A stretch of DNA of 64,000 nucleotides from Fontibacillus panacisegetis (GCF_900102215.1 NZ_FNBG01000021.1:1-64000); one strand, 5' to 3'. Shown: positions 25,672-35,482, numbered from the stretch's first letter. Program-made: numbers and translations. The notes: generated by a model not told the origin, from the letters alone.

Positions 25672-27849
25672 ATGGGCATAGAGCGATTACTTGAAAAGGC
25701 GTCCGCCTATATAAAAGAACCGGACCTTAACCGCATACGGGAAGCGTATGAATTCGCGGAACAAGCCCACCATGGACAGTTGCGGAAATCCGGTGAGCCG
25801 TATATTTTGCATCCGTTAGCGGTTGCAGAAATTGTCGTAGGCATGCATATGGACATATTGTCGATAATTGCCGCGCTTCTTCATGATGTTGTTGAAGACA
25901 CTACAGTTTCATTGAAAGAGATTGAGAGCCAATTCGGGAATGACTGTGCACTGCTTGTAGATGGATTGACAAAGCTTGAGCGAATCAAATTTCAGTCCAA
26001 AGAAGAACAGCAGAATGAAAACTATCGGAAAATGTTTATCGCTATGGCTCAGGACATCCGTGTCATTGTCATTAAACTGGCTGACCGCCTGCATAATATG
26101 CGTACGCTTAAATATCAATCTGAAGAAAGCCAGCGCCGCATTGCTTACGAAACACTGGAAATCTTTTGTCCAATCGCTAATCGGCTCGGTATTTCTGCAA
26201 TCAAATGGGAAATGGAGGATATTGCTCTTCGGTATTTAAACCCGCAGCAATATTACCGCATTGCCAATCTGATGCGTAAGAAGAGAGCAGAGAGAGAGGA
26301 ATTCATCAAAACTGTAATTTCCAGAATTGCAGAGAAGCTGGATGAGATGGGAGTTGAAGCGGATCTCTCTGGACGTCCAAAGCATATTTATAGCGTGTAT
26401 AAGAAAATGACGACAAAGAACAAGCAGTTTAATGAAATTTATGATCTGCTTGCGATTCGGATTATTGTAGATAATATTAAAGATTGTTATGCAACCTTGG
26501 GGATCATTCATACATTATGGAAGCCGATGCCTGGCAGATTTAAGGATTATATTGCTATGCCTAAGGCCAACATGTATCAATCTCTGCATACGACCGTAGT
26601 TGGACCGACTGGTGAACCAACCGAAGTGCAGATTCGTACATGGGAAATGCACAGGACTGCTGAGTACGGGATCGCTGCGCACTGGGCATATAAGGAAGGC
26701 TCTGACTCTGGCGGTCCAGAGAATAAAATGACCTTTTTCAACGAAATTCTGGAACTGCAACATGAAGCAAAGGATGCTTCAGAGTTCGTAGAATCGCTTA
26801 AAATGGACTTTTTCTCGGATCTTGTTTTTGTGTTTACCCCTTCTGGTGAAGTTATTGAGCTGCCGACGGGCTCTGTGCCGCTGGATTTCGCATACCGGAT
26901 TCATACTGAAGTGGGTAATCGTACAATCGGCGCCAAGGTGAATGGCCGAATTGTTCCGCTTGACCATAAATTAAAAACTGGCGATATTGTTGAAATTCTG
27001 ACTTCAAAGCACTCGTACGGACCAAGTCAGGATTGGCTCAAAATCGCTCAGTCTTCGCATGCCCGAAGCAAAATTAAGCAGTGGTTCAAAAAAGAGAAGA
27101 GAGAAGAAAATGTCGATAAAGGCCACGATGCAATTGAACGTGAACTTAAGCGAGCCAGTATAGATACTTCTGTTTGGATGACCGATGATAAGCTGCTGGA
27201 AGCTGCTAAAAAGTTTAATTTTAACGATATAGAGGATATGTTGTCTGCGATTGGTTTTGGCGGTCTTACAGCTGCGCAGGTAGTGACCAAATTGACGGAG
27301 AAGCTTCGTAAGGAGCAGGAGGAAGGAAGCTATATTGAGCTAACCTCCGAGGTTAAGGAAGTGAAGTCTGCTCCTGAGATTCGTAAATCTCGTCCAACTA
27401 ATGGTGTAGTCGTTAAAGGAATTGACAATTTGCTCGTACGTTTTGCTAGATGCTGCAATCCTGTACCTGGAGATGACATTATCGGCTACATTACACGTGG
27501 TCGGGGTGTTTCAGTTCACCGCAGTGATTGTCCCAACATTCCTGCTGCAGGTGAAGGTGAAGAAGCTGCACGCGTCATTGAGGTAGAATGGGAGAACGCG
27601 ATTGAAGCTAATTACAGCGTTGATATAGAGATCACTGGCCATGATCGCCGTAACTTCCTGAATGAGGTTCTACAGGCCGTTTCAGAGAGTAAAACGAACA
27701 TTTCAGCAGTCTCTGGACGTTCTGACAAGAACAAGATGGCTCTTGTTCATATGACGATTTTGATCCGTAATACAGATCATTTACAATCGGTTGTAGAGAA
27801 GATTAAGCGTGTCAAAGATGTCTACACCGTGCACAGAATCATGCAATAA
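25672..27849 (+). CDS. relA: Bifunctional (p)ppGpp synthetase/hydrolase Rel
   Basis: A 725-aa stringent-response enzyme. The HD hydrolase domain (about 1-200) has ILHPLAVAEIV and LLHDVVEDT. The synthetase domain (about 210-370) has RFKDYIAMPKANMYQSLHTT. TGS follows (about 390-455, VFVFTPSGEVIELPTGS), then a zinc-finger-like region with RCCNPVPGD and a C-terminal ACT domain. Both active sites look intact. ATG 25672 has AAAGGA 13 nt upstream, a rather long spacing. Upstream of dtd, as in B. subtilis. Confidence 0.97.
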   Translation: MGIERLLEKASAYIKEPDLNRIREAYEFAEQAHHGQLRKSGEPYILHPLAVAEIVVGMHMDILSIIAALLHDVVEDTTVSLKEIESQFGNDCALLVDGLTKLERIKFQSKEEQQNENYRKMFIAMAQDIRVIVIKLADRLHNMRTLKYQSEESQRRIAYETLEIFCPIANRLGISAIKWEMEDIALRYLNPQQYYRIANLMRKKRAEREEFIKTVISRIAEKLDEMGVEADLSGRPKHIYSVYKKMTTKNKQFNEIYDLLAIRIIVDNIKDCYATLGIIHTLWKPMPGRFKDYIAMPKANMYQSLHTTVVGPTGEPTEVQIRTWEMHRTAEYGIAAHWAYKEGSDSGGPENKMTFFNEILELQHEAKDASEFVESLKMDFFSDLVFVFTPSGEVIELPTGSVPLDFAYRIHTEVGNRTIGAKVNGRIVPLDHKLKTGDIVEILTSKHSYGPSQDWLKIAQSSHARSKIKQWFKKEKREENVDKGHDAIERELKRASIDTSVWMTDDKLLEAAKKFNFNDIEDMLSAIGFGGLTAAQVVTKLTEKLRKEQEEGSYIELTSEVKEVKSAPEIRKSRPTNGVVVKGIDNLLVRFARCCNPVPGDDIIGYITRGRGVSVHRSDCPNIPAAGEGEEAARVIEVEWENAIEANYSVDIEITGHDRRNFLNEVLQAVSESKTNISAVSGRSDKNKMALVHMTILIRNTDHLQSVVEKIKRVKDVYTVHRIMQ

Positions 27850-27883
27850 ATGACATGAAGAATGACAGGGAGTAAGCAGACTG

Positions 27884-28330
27884 ATGAGAATCGTGGTACA
27901 GCGTTGCAAGCAAGCTAAGGTAAGTGTTGATAACAGAGTCATTGGTTCGATTGAAAAAGGGCTAACGCTACTAGTTGGAATTACACATGAGGATACAGAG
28001 AAGGAAGCTGGTTATCTTGCCGAGAAAATTGCGGGTCTTCGCATTTTTGAAGATGCTGAGGGAAAGATGAACCTTAGCGTGCAGGATATTGGTGGAGCAA
28101 TATTATCAGTCTCGCAGTTTACGCTTTACGGTGACTGCCGGAAAGGGAAACGTCCAAGTTTTATTTCCGCTGCAAGGCCGGAGACGGCAAAGCCGCTTTA
28201 TGATCGATTCAATGAAATGCTGCGTGAGAAAGGACTCACTGTAGAAACTGGCGAATTTGGCGCAGACATGGATGTAGAATTCACAAACTGGGGACCGGTG
28301 ACTTTGATTTTGGAGCACCCGTTTAATTAA
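27884..28330 (+). CDS. dtd: D-aminoacyl-tRNA deacylase
   Basis: A 148-aa enzyme that frees tRNAs mischarged with D-amino acids or with glycine on tRNA-Ala. The two active-site motifs are [17 protein letters not shown] and [10 protein letters not shown] (GP motif). Start ATG 27884, AGGGAG 12 nt upstream. It follows relA by 34 nt, probably one operon. Confidence 0.97.
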   Translation: MRIVVQRCKQAKVSVDNRVIGSIEKGLTLLVGITHEDTEKEAGYLAEKIAGLRIFEDAEGKMNLSVQDIGGAILSVSQFTLYGDCRKGKRPSFISAARPETAKPLYDRFNEMLREKGLTVETGEFGADMDVEFTNWGPVTLILEHPFN

Positions 28331-28418
28331 AAACACTTGGATAGGGAACTTCGGTTTTGGATAACCTTCTAGACATAGTCTGGAACGTTAATTTCCAAAA
28401 AAGGAGTTCCTTTTTATT

Positions 28419-28577
28419 ATGCGGCAATCGAGGAAAGCCAAGGCTTGGCAGTCACTACAATGCATACAGGCAGCAGGTCAACGTGAAGCTACAATTCTGT
28501 CGCAACTGCATCAAGCCGATGATCGGGACATGATGAATGAGCTTAAGCCATCAAGGGAATCATTGGCACGTCAGTAA
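28419..28577 (+). CDS. Small hypothetical protein (52 aa)
   Basis: MRQSRKAKAWQSLQCIQAAG is followed by a Gln/Asp-rich helix-prone tail. AAGGAG lies 13 nt before the ATG, a long spacing. AGTTCCTTTTT around the ribosome site could also be the 3' arm of a weak dtd terminator. It is not recognised, and coding is plausible but unproven. Confidence 0.4.
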   Translation: MRQSRKAKAWQSLQCIQAAGQREATILSQLHQADDRDMMNELKPSRESLARQ

Positions 28578-28616
28578 ATGAAAAAAGCTGAATTAATAAA
28601 TAAAGGAGAATAAGAT

Positions 28617-29129
28617 ATGGTAAAGCATATTCAGGCATATTTTGAGAGTGAGGATCAAGCTGAAGGGGCGAAAACACATCTTATCGCACAAGGGGCAAAG
28701 GCCATTGAAGTAAGCTCGCTAAATATGGGTATGGGAGCAGGAATGGATCAAGGTATGGGGGATAATCTTAATGATAGTCATAATGTGTTAGTTCCCCTCC
28801 TGCCAGTAAATGGGGATGCTACAAATATGGGTGGGCCGTATGGAGCGGTTGGAATCCCAGGAACGATGAATGCACAGACCATCATACCAGCGATAACTTT
28901 GGGGGACAGAAGGGCAGATGAGGATGGCTTTGAAGTTCAAGATGAGCGAACGATGGCGCAGGGAGATCAAAGAGTTATTGATCCGATTGTAGATATTGAT
29001 CTTGTGGATCGGGCCAGTTCTAACCATTTGAAATACGTATTAAGTGCAAAAGTAACAGATACTGATTATGATGAAATTGTCAGCATGCTAAGGTCAAAAG
29101 GTGCAATTGTGGATGAGTCTTTTGAGTAA
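28617..29129 (+). CDS. Hypothetical protein, ferredoxin-like fold suspected
   Basis: A 170-aa protein starting 7 nt after AAAGGAG. The N-terminus (VKHIQAYFESEDQAEGAKTH) and C-terminus (YVLSAKVTDTDYDEIVSMLR) look like the two halves of a betaalphabeta domain as in general-stress 17M/YflT-like proteins. A Met/Gly-rich low-complexity middle (NMGMGAGMDQGMGDN) separates them. No catalytic motif. It sits between dtd and the hisS leader. Family placement is a guess. Confidence 0.6.
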   Translation: MVKHIQAYFESEDQAEGAKTHLIAQGAKAIEVSSLNMGMGAGMDQGMGDNLNDSHNVLVPLLPVNGDATNMGGPYGAVGIPGTMNAQTIIPAITLGDRRADEDGFEVQDERTMAQGDQRVIDPIVDIDLVDRASSNHLKYVLSAKVTDTDYDEIVSMLRSKGAIVDESFE

Positions 29130-29233
29130 ACGCTTTCTACTTTGTAATATAACTGTAATATTAGTTTCATGTTCCTTTAACATAGTCTGTATATAATAAC
29201 AGCATGACCCCCTTTTTAATATAATATCTTTGG

Positions 29234-29263
29234 ACCTGCACCCCGTTGGTAGCAGGTTTTTTT
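29234..29263 (+). terminator. Terminator before the hisS leader
   Basis: ACCTGC / GCAGGT stem with a 12-nt loop, then TTTTTTT. It closes transcription from the hypothetical gene. Confidence 0.75.
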
Positions 29264-29364
29264 CTTTGTAGCGTGTTTTTCTGCACTTTCTAGACTTGAC
29301 TTTATTACTGCAGTTCCTTAAAATCAGTGAGTATACAGTTTTTATAGTGATTCGATGAAGGGAC

Positions 29365-29658
29365 AAAGTAATTCAACCCCACATCTGCAGAGAGGAATCC
29401 CTGGGCTGAAAGGATTCTGGTGATGATTGAACGAATGACTTCCCTGAGAACCGACGACGAAATGCATGGCGTGTAGGGCAATGAGCTTTATGTGTTGCTT
29501 TGTCAGAGTAGACGTACGGCGCAGGCGGGCGTTAACCGTTTAAAGCGAATATTTCATTAGTGAATATTCGGAATGTGGGTGGCACCACGGGTGATTTGAA
29601 CAATCGATCTCTCGTCCCTGTTTGTTTGTAATCAAACAGGGAGGGGAGTTTTTTTATT
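29365..29658 (+). promoter_or_regulatory. T-box riboswitch of hisS-aspS (Asp specifier)
   Basis: Stem I contains AGAGAGGAATCC and GGCTGAAAGGATTC, with the specifier loop GAAT-GAC (GAC at 29437-29439). The T-box core GTGGGTGGCACCACGG is at 29575-29590, and the terminator (29611-29657) has a CCCTGTTTG / CAAACAGGG core and TTTTTTT. The specifier GAC is an Asp codon and the anti-acceptor UGGC (29580-29583) would pair with G73-CCA. tRNA-Asp has G73, whereas bacterial tRNA-His has C73. Uncharged tRNA-Asp thus probably antiterminates both genes. Stem I start is approximate. Confidence 0.88.
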
Positions 29659-29687
29659 TTCAAATAGTAAAAGATGGAGGGAAATAT

Positions 29688-30932
29688 ATGTCTTTTCAGA
29701 AACCAAAAGGCACGCAGGATTTGCTGCCAGGAGTAGTAGAGAGATGGCAATATATTGAAGAGAAGGCTCGCGATCTATGTCGACGCTTCAATTACCGTGA
29801 AATTCGGACACCTATTTTTGAACAGACGTCACTGTTCGAAAGAGGTGTGGGTGAGACGACTGATATTGTGGAGAAGGAAATGTACACGTTTCTTGATAAA
29901 GGAGATCGGAGTATGACTCTGCGTCCAGAAGGGACTGCAGGGGTGGTTCGCTCTTACGTTGAGAACAAATTGTATGGTGAGCCTGATGTGAGCAAGCTGT
30001 ACTATATTGGCCCCATGTTTCGTTATGAACGACCACAAGCAGGTCGCCAGCGTCAATTTCATCAATTTGGGATAGAAGCCTTCGGAGCTACAGATCCAGC
30101 AATAGATGCCGAGGTAGTAGCACTAGGGTATCAATACTGCCGTGAGCTTGGTTTGCAAGGGGTTAAGGTAGAAATTAACTCGGTAGGCAATCCTGCTGTT
30201 CGTGCGGCTTATCGGGAGACATTACTGGGGTTCCTTATGCCTATGAAAGATACTTTGTGTAAGGACTGTCAATCCCGTATGGAACGCAATCCGCTTCGTG
30301 TATTGGATTGTAAAGTTGACCAAGCCAAGTTTGAAGGCGCACCTTCAATTTTGGACAGCCTGGATGAAGAATGCTCTATTCATTTTGCAAAAGTTCAAGA
30401 GCTGCTTACGGCTATGGAAGTCGATTATGTCATTAATCATCGCTTGGTTCGAGGTTTGGACTACTATACACACACAGCATTTGAATATAAGGCTCAAGGC
30501 ATCGGAGCCATCGATACGATTGGCGGTGGCGGACGCTACAATGGTCTGGTTGCTGAGGTTGGCGGACCTGATCAGCCAGGTATAGGACTTGGACTTGGAC
30601 TTGAGCGAATTGCTTTGATTCTAGAGAAGCAGGAAATTGAAATGGGCGAGGTTAAGCCGCTCGATGTATATTTCGTTGCTCTTGGCGAGGCTGCAGACAA
30701 GGAAATAACTACACAGCTGTACAGAATTCGACAAGCTGGGTACTCGGCTGAAAGAGACTATCTGGGTCGTAAAATGAAGGCACAGATGAAATCTGCGGAG
30801 CGTATGCAGGCACGTTACACAGCGATCCTGGGGGAGGACGAACTCGAACGTGGCGAGATTGCCCTTAAGTCGATGGAAAGCGGTGAGCAGCGCACTGTGA
30901 AGTTAAGTGAACTTGCAAATGAACTGAAGTAA
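29688..30932 (+). CDS. hisS: Histidyl-tRNA synthetase
   Basis: A 414-aa class II synthetase. N-terminal QKPKGTQDLLPG, motif 2 MFRYERPQAGRQRQFHQFG, HisA motif LVRGLDYYTHTAFEY, motif 3 GIGLGLGLERIAL. The C-terminal anticodon-binding domain is at about 325-414. ATG 29688 follows GGAGG by 7 nt. It precedes aspS by 62 nt, and both are under the T-box. Confidence 0.97.
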   Translation: MSFQKPKGTQDLLPGVVERWQYIEEKARDLCRRFNYREIRTPIFEQTSLFERGVGETTDIVEKEMYTFLDKGDRSMTLRPEGTAGVVRSYVENKLYGEPDVSKLYYIGPMFRYERPQAGRQRQFHQFGIEAFGATDPAIDAEVVALGYQYCRELGLQGVKVEINSVGNPAVRAAYRETLLGFLMPMKDTLCKDCQSRMERNPLRVLDCKVDQAKFEGAPSILDSLDEECSIHFAKVQELLTAMEVDYVINHRLVRGLDYYTHTAFEYKAQGIGAIDTIGGGGRYNGLVAEVGGPDQPGIGLGLGLERIALILEKQEIEMGEVKPLDVYFVALGEAADKEITTQLYRIRQAGYSAERDYLGRKMKAQMKSAERMQARYTAILGEDELERGEIALKSMESGEQRTVKLSELANELK

Positions 30933-30994
30933 TTAATTAGTGTATACACAACTCACAATATAAATAATTTTATGTAAAGGGGACAAACAGTATT

Positions 30995-32773
30995 ATGAAA
31001 CGTAGTCATCAATGCGGAACGCTTAGTACCGCAAACATCGGAGAAACGGTAACATTAAACGGTTGGGTTCAAACCCGTCGTGACCTTGGGGGGGTACTAT
31101 TTATCGATCTTCGTGATCGCAGTGGTATCGTACAAGTTGTTTTTAACCCAGCATATTCCGGCGAAGCGCTTCAAGTAGCCGATAAGGTTCGCAGCGAATA
31201 CGTTATTGCAGTTAGCGGGAAGGTTGTACAGCGTGATGCCGAGACAATAAACCCTAACTTGCCGACAGGTCAAATTGAAGTGCAAATTACTGAAATTGAA
31301 GTGTTGAACGCTGCAAAAACTCCTCCGTTCTTTATTGAAGATGGCGTAGAAGTTGATGAATCCATTCGTTTGAAATATCGTTATCTTGATCTTCGCCGTC
31401 CGGAAATGCAAAATACGCTGTTGCTTCGTTCGAAAGCAGCTAAAGTATTCCGCGATTTCCTGGATGGAGAAGGCTTTATTGAAGTAGAAACACCAATCCT
31501 AACGAAGAGCTCTCCTGAAGGTGCGCGTGACTATCTCGTACCAAGCCGTGTGCATCCAGGCGAATTTTTCGCATTGCCACAATCCCCGCAGCTTTATAAG
31601 CAATTGCTGATGGTGAGTGGCGTTGAACGTTACTATCAAATCGCTCGCTGCTTCCGTGATGAAGACCTGCGTGCTGACCGTCAACCTGAATTTACTCAAA
31701 TCGATATTGAAACTTCATTCTTTTCACGGGACGATCTGCTCGACATGATGGAGCAATTGGTTGTTCGTCTATTCAAAGAAACTAAAGGCATTGATATCCC
31801 TACTCCATTCCAGCGTCTTAGCTACGCCGATGCGATTGGCAAATACGGCTCTGATAAGCCTGATCTGCGCTTTGGCTTGGAGCTGCAGGATGTCAGCGAC
31901 CTTGTAGCGACTAGTGGAGTAAAGGTATTTGCTTCTGTCATCGAAAAAGGCGGACAAGTTAAAGTGTTGAACGCTAAAGGCTGCGGAACTTGGAGCCGTA
32001 AGGACATTGATGATCTGGGTACGTATGCATCCCGTTACGGTGCTAAAGGTCTTGCTTGGATTCAGGTGAAGGAAGGTGAATTCCGCGGACCGATCGTTAA
32101 GTTCTTCACTGAGCAAGAAATTGAAGATCTTAAGGCACGTACTGGTGCAGAAGAAGGAGACTTGCTTCTTTTCTCCGCAGACAACAAAAAGGTAGTTGCC
32201 GACGTTCTTGGTGCATTGCGTCTGAAAATCGGTCGTCAGCTTGGTCTGATCGACGATAATGTATTTAAATTTGCCTGGGTCGTTGACTTCCCGTTGCTTG
32301 GCTGGGATGAAGAGCAAAAACGTTATGTAGCTGAACACCATCCGTTCACACGTCCACGTGAAGAAGATATCGAATTGTTTGATACAGACCCAGGACAAAT
32401 TCTGGCTCAAGCCTATGACCTCGTATTGAACGGTTATGAAGTTGGCGGCGGATCTATGCGTATCTATAAACGTGATATTCAAGAAAAAATGTTCAAAGCC
32501 ATCGGCATGTCTATGGAAGAAGCTCAAGACAAGTTTGGCTACCTTCTGGATGCGTTTGAATATGGTACACCACCGCATGGCGGAATTGCCTTCGGTTTTG
32601 ACCGTCTCGTAATGCTCCTGTCCGGTCGCACTAACCTGCGTGAGACAATTGCATTCCCTAAAACAGCGAGTGCGACCGATCTGCTTATGAACGCTCCGTC
32701 CGAGGTAGATGCTCTTCAAATAGAGCAGTTGCATATCAAGCTGGCGAAGAAACCTGTTGAAGAGAAGAAATAA
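30995..32773 (+). CDS. aspS: Aspartyl-tRNA synthetase
   Basis: A 592-aa bacterial-type class IIb synthetase. It has an N-terminal OB anticodon-binding domain (about 1-110), motif 2 around [20 protein letters not shown], a GAD insertion (about 290-420) and motif 3 [18 protein letters not shown] start, with AAAGGGG 12 nt upstream. A terminator follows, then the maltodextrin cluster instead of tcdA. Confidence 0.97.
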   Translation: MKRSHQCGTLSTANIGETVTLNGWVQTRRDLGGVLFIDLRDRSGIVQVVFNPAYSGEALQVADKVRSEYVIAVSGKVVQRDAETINPNLPTGQIEVQITEIEVLNAAKTPPFFIEDGVEVDESIRLKYRYLDLRRPEMQNTLLLRSKAAKVFRDFLDGEGFIEVETPILTKSSPEGARDYLVPSRVHPGEFFALPQSPQLYKQLLMVSGVERYYQIARCFRDEDLRADRQPEFTQIDIETSFFSRDDLLDMMEQLVVRLFKETKGIDIPTPFQRLSYADAIGKYGSDKPDLRFGLELQDVSDLVATSGVKVFASVIEKGGQVKVLNAKGCGTWSRKDIDDLGTYASRYGAKGLAWIQVKEGEFRGPIVKFFTEQEIEDLKARTGAEEGDLLLFSADNKKVVADVLGALRLKIGRQLGLIDDNVFKFAWVVDFPLLGWDEEQKRYVAEHHPFTRPREEDIELFDTDPGQILAQAYDLVLNGYEVGGGSMRIYKRDIQEKMFKAIGMSMEEAQDKFGYLLDAFEYGTPPHGGIAFGFDRLVMLLSGRTNLRETIAFPKTASATDLLMNAPSEVDALQIEQLHIKLAKKPVEEKK

Positions 32774-32790
32774 TACGGTTATCACAATAA

Positions 32791-32821
32791 AGGGGCTCCT
32801 TGATTCAGGGGGCCTCTTTTT
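32791..32821 (+). terminator. Terminator after aspS
   Basis: AGGGGCTCC pairs with GGGGGCCTC (two G:T pairs), loop TTGATTCA, then TTTTT. Confidence 0.82.
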
Positions 32822-32836
32822 GTGCGAAAAATATTA

Positions 32837-32865
32837 TTGACAAAGAAACAAGAGGATGTTTTAAT
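32837..32865 (+). promoter_or_regulatory. Sigma-A promoter of the lacI-type regulator
   Basis: TTGACA (32837-32842), 17-nt spacer, TTTAAT (32860-32865). The operator at 32877-32894 begins about 5 nt after the expected start site. Confidence 0.8.
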
Positions 32866-32876
32866 CAAATTGTACT

Positions 32877-32894
32877 TGATGTAACGTTTAATCA
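32877..32894 (+). promoter_or_regulatory. LacI-type operator upstream of its own regulator gene
   Basis: TGATGTAACGTTTAATCA matches the perfect palindrome at 33981 in 16 of 18 positions. It overlaps the early transcribed region, which suggests autorepression. Confidence 0.7.
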
Positions 32895-32915
32895 TGAAAT
32901 AAGGTTGGAACTCAA

Positions 32916-33944
32916 ATGAACAACAAAGTGTCGATCAAAGATATCGCGCGTCTTGCAAACGTTTCAATTGCGACGGTATCCAATGTTATTAATGGCAAAG
33001 GCAGAGTATCGCCAAATACTGTGAGCAAGGTGAACAAGATCATTCAGGAATTGCATTTCGTACCTAGTGCATCCGCACGAAGCCTGAAAGATATGAAATC
33101 ACATCTGATTGCGGTAGTTGTACCGTTTCTGGAAAAGGGAATGCTTCAGGACAATCCGTTCTATTGGGAGTTTGTACGCGGGGTAGAGAGTGGAGCACGT
33201 CATCACGAGGTACAGGTTATTCTACTAGGAATTGATGAGAATGAAGACTTTTCGTTTGTAAGGCAGCGCCATTTAGACGGTCTTATTGTAGTTGGTGTAT
33301 TTGAACATACGTCAGCTTTTCAGAAATTGCTGTCTCTAGATATTCCATGCGTGTTTTTGGATAGTCATTTATCCAATCCTGATTTTCATCAGATTGATCT
33401 TGATGATGAAGCAGGTGGATACTTAGGAACCAAACACTTAATCGGGCTAGGACATAAAGTAATCGGAGTGCTTACAGGCAAATTGGAGGAAGGCGGGGTT
33501 AATTATTTCCGTCATCAAGGCTATTTAAGAGCACTTAGAGAATCCGGGATTCCAGAAGATCCTGAGTTGGTTTTTGAAGAGTCGCCTTCTATTCAGGGAG
33601 GTTATCAGGTAGCTCAGCGCATCGGCAACTATAAGAGTAAGATCAGTGCTATCTTTGCCTTCTCGGATGTATCGGCGATTGGTTTGATTCGGGGCTTGCA
33701 TGATATAGGCCTATCTGTTCCTGCTAATTTGTCGATTGTTGGGTTTGATGATATTTTTTATTCCCAGTATCTGATTCCTTCTCTGACTACCATTCGGCAG
33801 GATATTGTAGCTAAAGGTCAGATCGCGGTAAAAATGCTTCTGGATCAAATTGACGGAACAGGCCTTGGTATAGATAAAAGGTCCGTGAAAATTCCAGTGA
33901 GCCTGGCGGTCAGACAAAGCAGTACAAGTTATAAAGAAATATAG
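32916..33944 (+). CDS. LacI-family transcriptional regulator of the maltodextrin cluster
   Basis: A 342-aa repressor. The N-terminal HTH (about residues 5-24: IKDIARLANVSIATVSNVIN) and hinge helix (SASARSLKDMKS) are followed by a periplasmic-binding-protein-like sensor domain with FAFSDVSAIGLIRGL and IVGFDDIFYSQYLIPSLTT. It is the first gene of the cluster; four operator-like 18-mers lie before it and before the next gene. A MalR-like role with a maltodextrin or a CcpA-type partner as effector is inferred from context. Confidence 0.88.
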   Translation: MNNKVSIKDIARLANVSIATVSNVINGKGRVSPNTVSKVNKIIQELHFVPSASARSLKDMKSHLIAVVVPFLEKGMLQDNPFYWEFVRGVESGARHHEVQVILLGIDENEDFSFVRQRHLDGLIVVGVFEHTSAFQKLLSLDIPCVFLDSHLSNPDFHQIDLDDEAGGYLGTKHLIGLGHKVIGVLTGKLEEGGVNYFRHQGYLRALRESGIPEDPELVFEESPSIQGGYQVAQRIGNYKSKISAIFAFSDVSAIGLIRGLHDIGLSVPANLSIVGFDDIFYSQYLIPSLTTIRQDIVAKGQIAVKMLLDQIDGTGLGIDKRSVKIPVSLAVRQSSTSYKEI

Positions 33945-33980
33945 TTCTCACACAAGGTGTAACTATATTTTTTTGATAAA

Positions 33981-33998
33981 TGATTAAACGTTTAATCA
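33981..33998. promoter_or_regulatory. Perfect 18-bp LacI-type operator
   Basis: TGATTAAACGTTTAATCA is a perfect palindrome with the central CG typical of LacI-family operators. It lies 36 nt after the regulator gene and 130 nt before the binding-protein gene. Confidence 0.85.
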
Positions 33999-34068
33999 AA
34001 AAGTTGATTAAAGGAGGTGGTCTGAAAGCTTAACTATTACTGGAGAAGGGCTACATAAATAACATGTT

Positions 34069-34109
34069 TGATTAAATGTTTTAGTAAAATCAATGTAAGC
34101 GTTTAATTA
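34069..34109. promoter_or_regulatory. Two further imperfect operator copies before the binding-protein gene
   Basis: TGATTAAATGTTTTAGTA (34069-34086) and AATGTAAGCGTTTAATTA (34092-34109) align with the palindrome at 33981; the first keeps the left arm, the second the right arm. They lie 20-60 nt before the binding-protein start. Multiple sites suggest cooperative repression or looping. Confidence 0.55.
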
Positions 34110-34129
34110 ACTAGAAGGGTGGTTTTGCA

Positions 34130-35467
34130 ATGAATATGAAATTTAGAAAAATGCTGTCTTTATTGTGTGTGATGGTGTTGCTATTTACGACTACAGTGGC
34201 ATGTTCATCAAAGAATAATTCGACTTCTAATGGAACCAATGGGACTAAAGCTGAACAACAAGGTGCTGCCAACAATACTAACAATAGAACTGATGCTGCA
34301 GCAGAAGATGAGCAATTGACTCCTGAATCTGGAGCTAAACTGATCGTTTGGGATGGAAATGATGGAACTCCTTTTTTAAAAGAAATTGTGAAAGAGTTTT
34401 CTGAGAAGTACAACATTCCGGTAGAGGTTCAAGAACAGGGAGCCCCAGAGCAGATGCAAAAAATGAAAACCGATGGTCCTGCAGGATTGGCCGCTGACGT
34501 TCTCGTATTGCCGCATGACAATCTGAGTGAAGCAATTGCAGGCGGTTTTGTACTGCCAAATGATTTTTTTGAAGAAGAGACACGTGCAGAGTTCCAGGAG
34601 ACAGCTGTAAACGCGGTTACTAAGGACGGCATTTTATACGGATATCCACGTAACATGGAGACTTATGCTTTGTTTTATAACAAGGAGCTGGTTACTGAGA
34701 ATGATCTGAGCAGTTGGGACAATATTATCAGCTTCTCCAAAAAGTATAATGATCCAGCCAAGAAGAAATACGGTTTTATGATGCCGCTGAACATTTTCTA
34801 TTTTGCATATCCGTTCATCTCTGGTTTTAATGGCTATATTTTTGGAAATGACAACACAAACCCTGAAGATATCGGACTGAACAACGAAGGGTCTGTTGAA
34901 GGAATGAAATACTTCCAATCCATGCGTGAAATTCTGCCAATGGAAGCAGCTGATGCAACGATTGATGTAAAAACTGGATTGTTCCAGGAAGGGAAGTTGG
35001 CAATTAATCTTGATGGTGTGTGGAATATCGGCAATTTCTCCAACCTTTCATTTGAAGTAGGTATGGTTCCTTTGCCTGAGTTTCCGAATGGACAACAGCC
35101 AGATACTTTTGCTGGTGTGAAGGCTTATTACGTGAGTGCTTACAGTAAATATCCTAACGCAGCGAAATTGTTCGCCAGATATGTAACCTCGCAAGAAGCA
35201 TTGCTCAAAAACTTTGAAATGACCGGATTCATTCCAGCTCGAAAAGGAATGGAGAATGAACCGGCAATTAAAGATAACGCAATGGTGAGCGGAGCAATTA
35301 AGCAGTTCGAGCATTCCATTGCAATGCCTTCCATTTTTGAAATGCAGCAAGTATGGGCTCCTATGGCAAATGCTCTTGAGTTGATCTGGAAAGGCGAAGA
35401 TGTCAAGAAGACGCTCGATAGCGCTGTTGAAAGTATGAAGCAAGGCATAGAGACGTTGAAAAAATAA
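34130..35467 (+). CDS. Maltodextrin ABC transporter substrate-binding lipoprotein (MalE/MdxE-like)
   Basis: A 445-aa extracellular solute-binding protein. A lipoprotein signal ends in the lipobox TVAC with C25, then a Ser/Asn/Thr-rich linker to about residue 65. The mature domain has VWDGNDGTPFLKEIVKEFSE, YGYPRNMETYALFYNKELVT and GKLAINLDGVWNIGNF, as in maltose-binding proteins. AAGGGTGG lies 9 nt before the ATG. Followed by two permease genes. The substrate is inferred from the two downstream glucosidase genes. Confidence 0.88.
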   Translation: MNMKFRKMLSLLCVMVLLFTTTVACSSKNNSTSNGTNGTKAEQQGAANNTNNRTDAAAEDEQLTPESGAKLIVWDGNDGTPFLKEIVKEFSEKYNIPVEVQEQGAPEQMQKMKTDGPAGLAADVLVLPHDNLSEAIAGGFVLPNDFFEEETRAEFQETAVNAVTKDGILYGYPRNMETYALFYNKELVTENDLSSWDNIISFSKKYNDPAKKKYGFMMPLNIFYFAYPFISGFNGYIFGNDNTNPEDIGLNNEGSVEGMKYFQSMREILPMEAADATIDVKTGLFQEGKLAINLDGVWNIGNFSNLSFEVGMVPLPEFPNGQQPDTFAGVKAYYVSAYSKYPNAAKLFARYVTSQEALLKNFEMTGFIPARKGMENEPAIKDNAMVSGAIKQFEHSIAMPSIFEMQQVWAPMANALELIWKGEDVKKTLDSAVESMKQGIETLKK

Positions 35468-35482
35468 CGTTGGATATTGAAT

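Noticed and set aside
31769..32785. 338-codon minus-strand frame opposite aspS
   Set aside because: It is antisense to the well-supported synthetase gene, with composition expected of a shadow frame.
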